A stretch of 64,000 nt of DNA. Origin: an uncultured Clostridia bacterium. GTDB lineage: Bacteria; Bacillota; Clostridia; Christensenellales; Aristaeellaceae. Shown here in pieces: positions 24,493 to 33,678 of this stretch. A program made the position numbers and the translations under genes. The stretch lies in NCBI GenBank assembly GCA_946408995.1, contig CAMJUL010000005.1, positions 1 to 64,000 on the forward strand. The letters are read 5' to 3'. Under the pieces are notes generated by a model. It was not told the origin of the DNA. It saw only the letters and a list, made by a program, of their open reading frames with translations, and did no database searches. Position 1 is the stretch's first letter. Each line of letters opens with the position of its first letter.

Positions 24493-24523
24493 CCGGCTTT
24501 GAAAAAAGCCGGTTTTCGCTTTT
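24493..24523 (+). terminator. Hairpin terminator/attenuator between cassette genes 1 and 2
   Basis: CCGGCTT-tgaaaa-AAGCCGG followed by TTTTCGCTTTT. It probably lowers rather than abolishes transcription of the deaminase-like gene, since the only clear promoter lies upstream. Confidence 0.7.
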
Positions 24524-24546
24524 ATAGTGAGGTGGGAGGTTCCGTC

Positions 24547-27048
24547 ATGGCATACTTTGGACAGTTTTATCTGGACAAGGAAAAGGATCTGATCGTTGAC
24601 CTGTATATGGAAGACGGTACGCTTTCCTATGTACTGAGTACGCCAAATCATCATACAGGCAATCTGATCACCAACCTTGCGTCGCTCTGCGGGCTTCCGC
24701 TGAGTCTGGATGCGGCTGGAATGAAAACCATCCGGGGCACAATCCCATGCTATGTTGACGGAAACGGCAGGAGGATCTACATTTTCCGTCTCCGGGATAC
24801 AAAAATCGCAAATATCTTTCCGGATGGAACCGTTGAACGGAAAGCGACGATCCCTGCCATTTCCAAAACGCTGATGAGCCAGACCAAGGATTATCACCTT
24901 GATTTTTACAAAACCGTGGTCAAGGCCTGGATACGTGAGGACTGCAAATTCAGGACGGATCTTCACACGCATATGAACGCCAATCTGTCTCCGGATCTCC
25001 TGATCGCACTGGGGATCTGCCATCAGATCGGCTATCCGCTGTACTACATTAAAAAGCTCGGGCTGAAAGTGACGGAGGCGCAGGCTCGTCTTCTGGCGCA
25101 GCGCAGGGCGGAAGCCGAAAAACGGATCAGGCTTTCTACCGCGCTGACCGGGAAAAACCTGGAGAGGCGCATCGATGATCATACGCTTCTCAATTTTGCT
25201 TCGCTCCTCCTTGAGGAGCCCGCCAACGCCCTTTGGAATATCAGACGCATTCGGGCATCGCTTGCCATTTTAAAAGACGGACAGGCTGTTTTTACCAACC
25301 TTGAGAAGGTCTATCTGTACCGGTATGTATTTACAAAAGGGACTCCTGCTCCGGACCGCTATTTGCTGAAAGGGGATGCGGAATCCGTGGGGCGTCCCGC
25401 CTTCCCCATGCTGGATCCCGCGTTGCTCCCGGATGAAGATATCCTGAACGCCGTACGCCGGATCCAGCAGGACCGTGGCCATCCCGTCTTCGGGAGCAAT
25501 ACGCTGTTTGAGGACAAGCTTCTTTGGATCGCCCGATCCTGCGCCAAATGCTGCCTGAAGTATATTGAGATTTCGGATACCTCCCTGGTCAAACAGGAGC
25601 AGGCCTTTGAAACCCTCCGGCAGGTCCACAGGGTCATGCCTGCGATCACCCGGGAAACGGGCGTTCTGATCCGTTTGCTTGCCGCCGTAAGAAGGATCCC
25701 GCTGACCCTTGTCAAGGACCAGGTGCCCAATGCGGATTATATCCTGGAAAACCTGAGTGTGCTTCGCGCTGTCGCGCCGGACCCCTACGTTGCAGGCAGC
25801 GATATCATCGGAGAAGAAATCAATGACATTCGGGAAATGCGTCCTGTGATCGAGGCCATGGTGCGGATCGCGCGGGAGATCCCCGGGTTCGTCATCCGGA
25901 TTCACGCGGGTGAAAACGATTCCCTGCGGGACAACGTGGAAGGCAGTATCACCTGCGTGCTGGACGCGCTCGCACCCGGGCAGCCTGTGCCCAGGATCCG
26001 GATCGGGCATGGCCTGTACACTGCGAATCTGGCCTCGGCGAAAGGCCAGAAATTGATGGAATTGATCCGAAAATGCGGCGCGGTTCTTGAATTTCAGATC
26101 ACCTCCAACGTACGCCTGAACAATCTGAGCAATCTGAGCCGCCATCCGCTGCGGAAATACCTGCAGGATGGCATTCTGTGCGTGCAGGGGACGGACGGAG
26201 GTGCCATTTACGGGACGGATTCCATCGACGAACAGCTCGCCCTTGGAAACCTTTTGAACCTGACCCAGACAGAACAAATGCAGATGCGTTCTGCGGAGGA
26301 CAGGATCCTCGCCCAAAGTCTTAAGGATTTCGAGGATAAACAAGCCGCCGTCTCCGGGAAATCGACCGGAGAATGGATCGAGGAACTGCGCTCACGGCTG
26401 GGATCCCTTCCTTCCTCTTGCAGCACACTTGAGTCCGGAGAAAGCAAGCTGGACAGCGCCAGGGTTCTTTCCGATGCTGTCTCCCCTCTCCCCGCCGAAG
26501 GCATTCCCCTGATGATCGTGGGGGGAAGCTTTAACAGCTCCGGAAGAGCGTCTCGAATTCGCCCCGGAGAGGCCGAATTGATCCGTCAGATCTTGGACCA
26601 CGTGGATCCTGAAAAGGTTTTTCTGGTCCTTGGGCACACATTGAGCGGTCAGGAGAAGCTCTTTCACGCCCTGAACCGGGGCAGACTGCGGGAGTGGGCT
26701 TTTGTTCCCTCAAGAATCACCGAAAAGGAAGCGAAAACCCTGCGTGACAGCGGAGTTGGCATCCGGATCGCCATCGAGCCTACGGCCATGGGGGTCTACA
26801 AAAGCGTTTCCTATGAAATATTCAAGCGAAGAGCTTCCGTTCTGATGGCGTTTGACGGGAATTCGGCAGGCTGCAACATGATCCAGGAAGCCAGAAACGG
26901 CAAAGGGAAGTGCGCCATTTTGGTCAGCGGACGTTCCCGTTTGCTCCGTTCCAAAGCCAACACCCTCGAAGGCTATGTCTCGCTTTGGGATACCGGCGTG
27001 CAGGCCGTTTCAAAGGTCCTTGAAGCGCTCGAACAAAACCGATCATAA
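24547..27048 (+). CDS. Large adenosine-deaminase-like metal hydrolase with a C-terminal SLOG-like domain
   Basis: 833 aa. Ordered amidohydrolase (adenosine/AMP deaminase) motifs: TDLHTHMNANL near 136 (HxH), RIHAGENDS near 451 (HAGE, metal/catalytic), RIGHGLY near 485, FQITSNVRLNNL near 514 and CVQGTDGGAIYGTD near 543 (metal Asp). The N-terminal 130 residues are unlike classical deaminases. Residues about 653-820 form a Rossmann-like domain (MIVGGSFNSSG, VFLVLGHTLSGQEKL, VLMAFDGNSAGC, GKGKCAILVSG) that resembles the SLOG superfamily (DprA, LOG, YspA), which binds nucleotide ligands. The track start is TTG within a hairpin; ATG 24547 after GGGAGG is better. Family marks are firm for the deaminase part, moderate for SLOG; substrate unknown. 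Confidence 0.75.
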   Translation: MAYFGQFYLDKEKDLIVDLYMEDGTLSYVLSTPNHHTGNLITNLASLCGLPLSLDAAGMKTIRGTIPCYVDGNGRRIYIFRLRDTKIANIFPDGTVERKATIPAISKTLMSQTKDYHLDFYKTVVKAWIREDCKFRTDLHTHMNANLSPDLLIALGICHQIGYPLYYIKKLGLKVTEAQARLLAQRRAEAEKRIRLSTALTGKNLERRIDDHTLLNFASLLLEEPANALWNIRRIRASLAILKDGQAVFTNLEKVYLYRYVFTKGTPAPDRYLLKGDAESVGRPAFPMLDPALLPDEDILNAVRRIQQDRGHPVFGSNTLFEDKLLWIARSCAKCCLKYIEISDTSLVKQEQAFETLRQVHRVMPAITRETGVLIRLLAAVRRIPLTLVKDQVPNADYILENLSVLRAVAPDPYVAGSDIIGEEINDIREMRPVIEAMVRIAREIPGFVIRIHAGENDSLRDNVEGSITCVLDALAPGQPVPRIRIGHGLYTANLASAKGQKLMELIRKCGAVLEFQITSNVRLNNLSNLSRHPLRKYLQDGILCVQGTDGGAIYGTDSIDEQLALGNLLNLTQTEQMQMRSAEDRILAQSLKDFEDKQAAVSGKSTGEWIEELRSRLGSLPSSCSTLESGESKLDSARVLSDAVSPLPAEGIPLMIVGGSFNSSGRASRIRPGEAELIRQILDHVDPEKVFLVLGHTLSGQEKLFHALNRGRLREWAFVPSRITEKEAKTLRDSGVGIRIAIEPTAMGVYKSVSYEIFKRRASVLMAFDGNSAGCNMIQEARNGKGKCAILVSGRSRLLRSKANTLEGYVSLWDTGVQAVSKVLEALEQNRS

Positions 27049-27077
27049 AAAAAGTCATACAAAAAAGGAGGCAGCCT

Positions 27078-28100
27078 ATGAAAAAGGCGTTATTCATCGG
27101 CGGGACCGGCACCATCAGCATGGCGATCACAAAAAGACTGTCCAAGGATCCTCAGTGGCAGCTTTTTCTGATCAACAGGGGCCGACGGCTTGAGGAGATT
27201 CCTGAAAATGTAACGGTCATACAGGCAGACATCAATGATGAGGAAACGGTCAGGAACGCGTTGGACGGGCTCACATTTGACTCCGTCTGTGATTTCATCG
27301 CATTTGTTCCCCAGCAGCTGGAAAGAGATATCCGGCTTTTCGAGGGAAAAACCAGGCAGCTGATGCTTATCAGCTCCGCTTCCGCATATCACAAGCCTGT
27401 TCGGGATTACCGGATTACAGAAGGAACTTCCCTGGCCAATCCGTATTGGGAATACTCCAGGAACAAAATCGCCTGTGAAGCGCTTTTGATGAAAGCCTAC
27501 CGGGATAAGGGACTTCCTGTGACCATCATCCGTCCCAGCCATACCTATGACAATCGCTCCGTTCCCGTAGGCGTTCACGGGGACAAAGGACCCTGGCAGG
27601 TGATTCGGAGGATACTGGACAACAAACCCGTTTTGATTCCGGGAGACGGGACCTCTCTTTGGACCGTCACTTATAACGAAGACTTTGCGAAAGGGTTTAT
27701 CGGACTGATGGCGAATCCGCACGCGATCGGTGAAGCCTTCCATATCACCTCCGATGAGGCACTGACTTGGAACCAGATCCATGAAACCATCGCTGCCATC
27801 CTTGGACGTACCCTAATCCCCTGCCATGTGTCCTCGGACTTTCTTGCAGAGACCGCGCCTTACGATTATCGCGGTTCCTTACTTGGTGACAAGGCTTGTT
27901 CCGTTGTCTTTGACTGCACCAAGCTCAAGCGGGCTATCCCGGGGTATCAGGCGGATATCCGCTTTGAGCAGGGCGCTGCCATAGCCCTGGAGAACATTCT
28001 GGCCCATCCGGAACTCCAGACCCCGGACCCCGAATTTGACGCCTGGACGGATCGTGTGATTTGCGCGCTTGACACAGCAAAGAAGACCCTTCTTGGCTGA
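27078..28100 (+). CDS. NAD-dependent epimerase/dehydratase (extended SDR)
   Basis: 340 aa. N-terminal nucleotide-binding ALFIGGTGTISMAIT, LISSASAYHKP and the active-site pair in EYSRNKIACE (Y-x3-K), then TIIRPSHTYD and a C-terminal substrate lobe. Close to the group of SDRs annotated as nucleotide-sugar or sugar-acid epimerases in Bacillota. AAAGGAGG precedes the ATG, 30 bases after the deaminase-like gene, so it is read with the cassette, and a strong terminator follows. Substrate unknown; the variant GGTGTIS instead of GGTGFIG suggests the atypical isoflavone-reductase-like branch. Confidence 0.83.
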   Translation: MKKALFIGGTGTISMAITKRLSKDPQWQLFLINRGRRLEEIPENVTVIQADINDEETVRNALDGLTFDSVCDFIAFVPQQLERDIRLFEGKTRQLMLISSASAYHKPVRDYRITEGTSLANPYWEYSRNKIACEALLMKAYRDKGLPVTIIRPSHTYDNRSVPVGVHGDKGPWQVIRRILDNKPVLIPGDGTSLWTVTYNEDFAKGFIGLMANPHAIGEAFHITSDEALTWNQIHETIAAILGRTLIPCHVSSDFLAETAPYDYRGSLLGDKACSVVFDCTKLKRAIPGYQADIRFEQGAAIALENILAHPELQTPDPEFDAWTDRVICALDTAKKTLLG

Positions 28101-28104
28101 ACCC

Positions 28105-28147
28105 AAAACAGCCTGCCGTTCTTTCTGGGGGACGGCAGGCTGTTTTT
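28105..28147. terminator. Bidirectional terminator between the cassette and the kinase gene
   Basis: AACAGCCTGCCGT pairs with ACGGCAGGCTGTT across a 12-base loop, with A-rich left and T-rich right flanks. Confidence 0.92.
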
Positions 28148-28160
28148 GAGTTGTCTTTTT

Positions 28161-29318
28161 TTATTTTCTTTCTTCCGGATCTCCTGCCGTGTATTTCTTG
28201 GCGACCTCACGAACGATCCCCTGCATCGCGTCCATCTTTTTCATCATATCCTTCGCAAGGGCGATTTGACAGCGCGCGCGGACAAGATTATGATCCTGAT
28301 AATGGATATGGAAATACTTGTCTCCGGTGATATAATCGTCCAAAAAACGGGCTGCCAGTTCGCAAGCCAGGCAAAAACAGCTGTTTGCCAGGGAGAAGAT
28401 CTCCGTGTCGGTCAGCTTGGAAGCGGTCTTTTGCAGAAAGCCCTCGGCAAAGGCCCAAAAAACATTCAAATCCAGGCCTGCACGCGCCGTATCCCGGGAA
28501 TCCTCCTCTACATAATTGGCAGAAAACCGGACCGCGTCTCCAAAGTCATGTCCGACAAGCCCAGGCATGACAGTATCCAGATCAATGACTACAAGCGGTT
28601 TTCTGGTCTGCTCGTCAAACAGGACATTGTTTATTTTGGTGTCGTTATGGGTGACCCGCAGAGGCAGACGGCCCTGCGTATACAGGTCGGTCAGCAGACA
28701 GGCCTGGTCCTGGACCTTCAGGAGGTAGTCAATTTCCTCCCTGGCCGTCTGGGCCCTTCCGATCGGATCCTGCCGGATGTCCGAAATCAGGGTCTGATAC
28801 CGTTTGCGGGTGTTGTGAAAATCGGGAATGGTATAATGCAGGGTGCCGGGATCATAGTCAGAGAGCATCATCTGAAATTGTCCAAAGGCCTTGCCGGCGT
28901 CCCGGACCATTTCAAGATCCTTGCAGGCACTGAAAGTCAGGGAAGGGATATAGTTGCACATCCGCCAAAATCCGCCGTCTTCTTCGGACAGATAGTTGGT
29001 GCCTTCAACTGTCCTGTAGTAGTGAAGGCAGAGCTTGGTTGGCTGCTGTTTGTGAATGTATTCGGTGACGTTATCGATGTTCTCCATCAGGAAAACAGGT
29101 TCCCGGAAAGCGTAGGTGTTGATCTTCTGGACAAGATAGCTCTTGATCCTTGCCATGTGGTTTTCATCAGAAAGGATGTAGTTGACTTTATAGGTGTGGT
29201 TCACATTGCCGACTTTAATCTCTTCATAGCTAAGGAAAGGAGCATTGATCCCGAATTGTCTTCCAACGCGCTGCAGGGTTTCAGCCATCATGGGGTCTTT
29301 GCTCAGCGGAATGCTCAT
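28161..29318 (-). CDS. APH-fold phosphotransferase, NahK (N-acetylhexosamine kinase)-like
   Basis: About 385 aa with the aminoglycoside/choline kinase fold. Near the N-terminus GNVNHTYKV is the nucleotide loop; THNDTKINNVLFDE is the catalytic HxD...N loop and VIDLDTVMPGLVGHDFGD the metal-binding acid. The latter two are strikingly like bifidobacterial NahK, which phosphorylates N-acetylhexosamines at C1. So a cytosolic sugar-1-kinase is likely, antibiotic resistance is not. ATG 29318 is chosen because AAGGAGG lies 11 bases upstream, inside the longer track ORF. It follows dprA by 40 bases and may be cotranscribed. Confidence 0.78.
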   Translation of the reverse strand: MSIPLSKDPMMAETLQRVGRQFGINAPFLSYEEIKVGNVNHTYKVNYILSDENHMARIKSYLVQKINTYAFREPVFLMENIDNVTEYIHKQQPTKLCLHYYRTVEGTNYLSEEDGGFWRMCNYIPSLTFSACKDLEMVRDAGKAFGQFQMMLSDYDPGTLHYTIPDFHNTRKRYQTLISDIRQDPIGRAQTAREEIDYLLKVQDQACLLTDLYTQGRLPLRVTHNDTKINNVLFDEQTRKPLVVIDLDTVMPGLVGHDFGDAVRFSANYVEEDSRDTARAGLDLNVFWAFAEGFLQKTASKLTDTEIFSLANSCFCLACELAARFLDDYITGDKYFHIHYQDHNLVRARCQIALAKDMMKKMDAMQGIVREVAKKYTAGDPEERK

Positions 29319-29358
29319 GGAAGCAAGTTCCTCCTTCATCAGTCCGAAACGGGAGCGA

Positions 29359-30477
29359 TCAAAAAGGAGATCTCCCTGTGCTGAGGGTATAGGTTCTTCC
29401 CCCCAGACGTTCTATCGTTCCTTCAAGTTCAAGCATGGTCAAACGCGCGCCCAATTCCTGCGGGCTCATCCGAAGCTCCTCCGAGAGCTCCTCAAAGGTC
29501 TTGGATTCGAGCCGGAGTGCCTCCAGAACAGGGTCTGTTGCTTCCCCTGTTCCTTTGTCGGCGGACGGCGGATCAAAAAGAGAAAGCTGTTTTTCCTTTC
29601 GGTCCCAGGACATTTCCTGAAGGATGTCCTGCCCGGATATGCAAAGGTGTGCGCCCTCTCTGAGCAGCTGCAGCGGCAGTTCGCTTCCTGGCGCGTCCAC
29701 GTTTCCGGGAAGGGCAAAGATCTCCTTCCCCTGGGAAAGGGCGTGATGGACCGTGCTGGCGGTTCCGCTTTTCCGCTGCGCCTCAATAAGCAGCAAGGCG
29801 TCACTTAATCCGCTGATCAGCCGGTTCCTGATCGGGAAATGAAAACCGAGCGGATCGCTGTCCGGCGCGTATTCGCTGATGACCGCGCCTCCTGAGGCAA
29901 TGAGCCGTTCGCACAGGTCCCTGTTTTCCGGCGGATATACGCTGCTGATACCGTTTCCGAGCACAGCCACGGTGATCCCGCCGGCATCCAGGGCCCCGGA
30001 ATGGGCTGCCGTGTCAATGCCGCGGGCCAGTCCGGAAACGATGACCACTCCGTTTTCGGCAAGCTCCCTGGCGATCCGGTAAGCCTGATTTCTGCCATAG
30101 CGCGTATCCCGTCGCGCACCGATGACGGCAACGGCCGGACAGCGCCCGGAAGGAATCTTTCCCCGGAAAAACAGCACTCTTGGCGGATCTGAAAGACTTT
30201 GAAGCCGCGAGGGAAACTCCTCGCTTGCGCTTGTGACCGCCTGCGCACCGACCCTGTCCAGTGCTGAAAGGAGGCTGTCCAGTCCTTTCTCCCTGATCGA
30301 CAGAAGATGATGGGCAGTCTTCTCCCCCAGCTGTTCCAAAACGCCTGGATCCTGTAAATGCGTCCAAAGGGCAAGGGCAGTGCCGTAGTGTTCAAGGAGT
30401 TTGTCGATCCCCCTCCAGGCTCCAACCGGCGTATGCTGAAGTGCGATCAGGCACATTTCTTCCTGGCTGTAATTCAT
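29359..30477 (-). CDS. dprA: DNA-processing protein DprA/Smf
   Basis: Loads RecA on incoming single-stranded DNA during transformation. N-terminal SAM-like region, then the Rossmann/SLOG core: AVIGARRDTRYGRNQA, VIVSGLARGIDTAAHSGAL, FPIRNRLISGLSDALLLIEA, KEIFALPGN, and a C-terminal winged-helix domain (residues about 310-372). ATG 30477 follows ATGGAGGGCAT and gives 372 aa; the track start ten codons earlier lacks a site. Confidence 0.93.
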   Translation of the reverse strand: MNYSQEEMCLIALQHTPVGAWRGIDKLLEHYGTALALWTHLQDPGVLEQLGEKTAHHLLSIREKGLDSLLSALDRVGAQAVTSASEEFPSRLQSLSDPPRVLFFRGKIPSGRCPAVAVIGARRDTRYGRNQAYRIARELAENGVVIVSGLARGIDTAAHSGALDAGGITVAVLGNGISSVYPPENRDLCERLIASGGAVISEYAPDSDPLGFHFPIRNRLISGLSDALLLIEAQRKSGTASTVHHALSQGKEIFALPGNVDAPGSELPLQLLREGAHLCISGQDILQEMSWDRKEKQLSLFDPPSADKGTGEATDPVLEALRLESKTFEELSEELRMSPQELGARLTMLELEGTIERLGGRTYTLSTGRSPF

Positions 30478-30563
30478 ATGCCCTCCATATGGGCAAAAGA
30501 AATGCATGACGAATGACCGTATAAAACCATACGCTAAACGGTCTGAAATGATTCGGACAACAG

Positions 30564-30593
30564 ATTATAGCACGGTTTCCGCATTTTACGCAA
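30564..30593 (-). promoter_or_regulatory. Promoter of dprA
   Basis: Reverse strand TTGCGT, 18 bases, TATAAT with TGC before the -10. Confidence 0.6.
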
Positions 30594-30644
30594 CTTTCTT
30601 TAAATGACGGCTGCTTTCCTGGACATGGCCTGCTCAGCCGACAG

Positions 30645-30680
30645 AAAAAGCCGGAGCAGCATCAAAAGCGTATCTCCGGC
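30645..30680 (-). terminator. Terminator of pcrA
   Basis: Reverse strand GCCGGAG ... CTCCGGC followed by five T; 17-base loop. The opposite strand also has five T after the stem. Confidence 0.75.
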
Positions 30681-30719
30681 GATTTTTGGCATATGCAAAA
30701 GCAATGGGCGCTGTGTTTA

Positions 30720-33011
30720 TTAATGGGTTTCAATCTTCACGATCGGAGCCATGGAGAGGGAAAAGATCTTTTCGCCGTACGCGGTAAAAAAGATCCGGAT
30801 GCGGGCGTCGGACCCATTTCCAAAGACTTCAAGCACCTTTCCCTCGCCAAATTTCCGGTGCAGGACCGAATCCCCCGGGCTGAAGAGCATTTTGAGCGTC
30901 CCGTTTTCCGCCTCTCTGACCTTGGAAGGCACGAATCCTTTGGTAACGCCGGGAATATTCAGAACGCCTTTCTGCTTCATGCCGGGCGTACCAAAGGAAA
31001 GATTGGGCTTCCGGGCCTTTGGAAAATCCATGCGCGGAGGGGTCTCGCGTTTCCAGGCAGGGGTGGAGGCGGCCAAAGCTCTGTCATGCACACCGGTCCA
31101 TTGATCAAGGAGCAGCCGGTCCGGGATCTCGCGAAGAAAGCGGGAGCGTTCGTTATGCATGATCTCGTTGTAGAGGTTCCGGCGCTTGGCATAAGACAGG
31201 AACAGACGCTCCTTTGCCCGGGTGATCCCGACATAGCACAGTCTGCGTTCCTCCTCCAAACGCTCCGGGTCGGAAGCGGAGCGGTTATTCGGAAACAGGC
31301 CTTCCTCAAGACCGGCGATGAAGACGGCTCTGTATTCAAGCCCTTTGGCGGAATGAAGGGTCATCAGCGTCAGGTACTGAGGGGCCTCCCCTTCACGGTC
31401 CAGATCCGTTACCAGGGCCACATTTTCCAGGAACGCCTCCAGGGTGGGCTCCTCGCTTTCGTTTGCGAATTGCCGGGCGGCTCCGATAAACTCTTTCATA
31501 TTTTGGATCCGTTCCAGGTTTTCCTCGGAGGTCTCCCCTTTGAACTGGGAAATCAGGCCTGTCTTGTCTACAACAAGCTGCATGAAGTCCCCCAAAGGCA
31601 TCCCGTTACGTTCCTTCTCAAGCCCCTCCATCAGGGTATAAAAATCCTGGATGCATTTTCGGGGCCTGGATGAGAGCGACTCCGGAGGGGTCCGGACCGA
31701 GTCATAAAGCGATTGATGAAGCATCAGGGCATGTTCGCGAAGAGCGTCTACAGTGGAATCCCCGATAGAACGCCGCGGAGTGTTGATGATTCTTTCGAGG
31801 GACACGTTGTCGTCATGGTTGACCAGCAGCCGAAGATAAGCCAGGATATCTTTGATTTCCTTTCGGTCGTAAAACCGGGGTCCGCCGAAGGTTTTGTAAG
31901 GAATACCGGCCCGGGTCAGCATTTCTTCCAGTACACGGCTCTGCGCATGGGTCCTGTAAAGAACGGCGATATCGCTGTATGCGTATTGTTTTTCATGCAG
32001 CTGCTTGACACGCTCGCATACCCAAGCGGCTTCTTCCCGTTCGTCACCGGCCCTGAACAGCAGGATGCTTTCCCCCGGAGCTGTTTCAGTCCAGAGGGTC
32101 TTCTCCTTCCGGCCGCTGTTGTGGGCGATCACCTGATTGGCTGCGTCCAGAATGTTCGCGGTGGAGCGGTAGTTTTGTTCAAGCTTGATGACCGCAGCTT
32201 CGGGATAATCCTTTTCAAAATCGAGGATGTTGTGAATATCCGCTCCGCGCCAGCCATAAATGGACTGATCGTCATCGCCCACCACGCAAAGGTTCCTGTT
32301 GGTCATCGACAATAAACGAACCAATTGGTATTGGGTCTGGTTTGTATCCTGGTATTCATCCACGTGGATATACTTGAATTTCCGACGGTAATAATCCAGG
32401 ACCGGAGGATGATCCACAAAAAGCTGTAACGTTTTGAACAGCAGATCGTCAAAATCCAATGCGTTGGCGTTTTTCAGCTTGGCTTCATACCGTACAAATA
32501 CATCGTGGATCCGTTGGCACCGGTAATCCTTCGGCCCTTTGGCGAACCATTCGTCGGCGGTAAGCATTTTGTTTTTGGCGTCGGAAATATACCGGCGTAC
32601 TTCCTTTGGAGGCAGGGTCTTATCGTCGATATCCAGTTCCTTGAGGGATTCCCTGCATACCTTTACGGAATCATCCTCGTCATAAATGGTGAAAGACCGG
32701 CTGTAGCCGATTTTCTCGATATCGCGGCGAAGGATACGCACGCAAATCGAATGAAAGGTGCCTACCCACATGTCCGTCACTTCACTGCCGATCAACTGCT
32801 CTATGCGGTTCTTCATTTCTTTGGCCGCTTTATTGGTAAACGTCAGCGCGAGAATGGCATAGGGCGGGATCCCGTGCGCGATCAGATTGGCGATCCGATA
32901 AGTAAGCGCGCGGGTTTTCCCGCTGCCTGCGCCGGCGAGGATCAGGACAGGGCCTTCAAGCGTCTCTGCCGCCTTTCGTTGCATCGGGTTTAAGGCATTC
33001 AGATCAAACAT
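30720..33011 (-). CDS. pcrA: ATP-dependent 3'-5' DNA helicase PcrA (UvrD/Rep family)
   Basis: Superfamily 1A helicase for repair and rolling-circle plasmid replication. Motif I ILAGAGSGKTRALTYRI, motif Ia TFTNKAAKEMK, motif II VDEYQDTNQTQY, motif III VVGDDDQSIYGWRGAD, motif IV LEQNYRST, motif V/VI TLMTLHSAKGLEY and YVGITRAKERL are all intact. The last 60 residues (GDSVLHRKFGEGKVLEV) form the Tudor-like RNA-polymerase-binding tail typical of PcrA. 763 aa. Preceded by a good promoter. Confidence 0.96.
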   Translation of the reverse strand: MFDLNALNPMQRKAAETLEGPVLILAGAGSGKTRALTYRIANLIAHGIPPYAILALTFTNKAAKEMKNRIEQLIGSEVTDMWVGTFHSICVRILRRDIEKIGYSRSFTIYDEDDSVKVCRESLKELDIDDKTLPPKEVRRYISDAKNKMLTADEWFAKGPKDYRCQRIHDVFVRYEAKLKNANALDFDDLLFKTLQLFVDHPPVLDYYRRKFKYIHVDEYQDTNQTQYQLVRLLSMTNRNLCVVGDDDQSIYGWRGADIHNILDFEKDYPEAAVIKLEQNYRSTANILDAANQVIAHNSGRKEKTLWTETAPGESILLFRAGDEREEAAWVCERVKQLHEKQYAYSDIAVLYRTHAQSRVLEEMLTRAGIPYKTFGGPRFYDRKEIKDILAYLRLLVNHDDNVSLERIINTPRRSIGDSTVDALREHALMLHQSLYDSVRTPPESLSSRPRKCIQDFYTLMEGLEKERNGMPLGDFMQLVVDKTGLISQFKGETSEENLERIQNMKEFIGAARQFANESEEPTLEAFLENVALVTDLDREGEAPQYLTLMTLHSAKGLEYRAVFIAGLEEGLFPNNRSASDPERLEEERRLCYVGITRAKERLFLSYAKRRNLYNEIMHNERSRFLREIPDRLLLDQWTGVHDRALAASTPAWKRETPPRMDFPKARKPNLSFGTPGMKQKGVLNIPGVTKGFVPSKVREAENGTLKMLFSPGDSVLHRKFGEGKVLEVFGNGSDARIRIFFTAYGEKIFSLSMAPIVKIETH

Positions 33012-33085
33012 GATTCAACCCCCCATCCTTTTTCAAGGCACAACGCCCTATCGGCGGGAAAACGAAAACAATACAATCCTTAACC

Positions 33086-33114
33086 ATTATACATGGAAAA
33101 ATCTGCGGTTTCAA
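33086..33114 (-). promoter_or_regulatory. Promoter of pcrA
   Basis: Reverse strand TTGAAA, 17 bases, TATAAT, with ATG just before the -10. Confidence 0.7.
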
Positions 33115-33184
33115 GTGAAAAGTTGCATTTTGCTTACCCTTTTGGACATTATTCTATCCGGTCAAACGGAGAAAACAAATGAAA

Positions 33185-33204
33185 GCCGGCCCCTTCGGGC
33201 CGGC
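33185..33204 (-). terminator. Hairpin closing the ior operon
   Basis: GCCGGCCC-GAAG-GGGCCGGC on the reverse strand, then CTTTCATTTGTTTTC. The stem is very strong, but the T tract is interrupted. Confidence 0.65.
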
Positions 33205-33227
33205 AGAATGCAAGATCCGGGCAGCGT

Positions 33228-33662
33228 TCACAGATCAGCTATGTCCTCATTGGACATGATGTGGAGTCCAAGCCCCTGCAGGCGACTTTCGGCGGCTTTC
33301 GTGTCCCCCACGCGGAAAATCATGCAGGCGTGATCGGCTTCCTTGCCGCCGAGAAAAGCGTACATGTATTCGATATTCACTTTGGCTTTGTCAAACACAT
33401 CCAGCAATTTGTCCAGTCCGCCGGGCTCATCCGGGATCGCAACGGCCAATACCGAGGTCAGGCTGGCGACAAATACGTTTTCTTTCAGAATATTGGCGGC
33501 CTCATAGGCATCGTCCACGACGACGCGGGCGATGCCAAAGTCCTTGGTTTCGGCGATGGAGAGCGCGCGCATATCGATCTGATGCTGTGCGAGGACACTG
33601 GTCATTTTCTTCAGCTGGCCTGGCTTGTTCTCCAGAAAAACGGAAATCTGCTTGATGCTCAT
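33228..33662 (-). CDS. Tandem ACT-domain protein
   Basis: 144 aa with two ACT domains: ISVFLENKPGQLKKMTSVLA opens the first and LAVAIPDEPGGLDKLLDVF the second. ACT pairs bind amino acids; this type is commonly encoded beside indolepyruvate oxidoreductase and PaaK-like ligases and is presumably an aromatic or branched-chain amino acid sensor for that pathway. The track ORF is 55 codons longer and overlaps paaK; ATG 33662 with AAGGAGG upstream is the real start. Last gene of the operon. Confidence 0.88.
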   Translation of the reverse strand: MSIKQISVFLENKPGQLKKMTSVLAQHQIDMRALSIAETKDFGIARVVVDDAYEAANILKENVFVASLTSVLAVAIPDEPGGLDKLLDVFDKAKVNIEYMYAFLGGKEADHACMIFRVGDTKAAESRLQGLGLHIMSNEDIADL

Positions 33663-33678
33663 GGCGTACCTCCTTGTG

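Noticed and set aside
24547-27048. RADAR RdrB defence deaminase
   Set aside because: No RdrA-type ATPase nearby and the C-terminal SLOG-like domain is not part of that system as I know it; kept only as a distant possibility.
28161-29318. Aminoglycoside resistance kinase
   Set aside because: Active-site loops match NahK-type sugar kinases better than antibiotic kinases.
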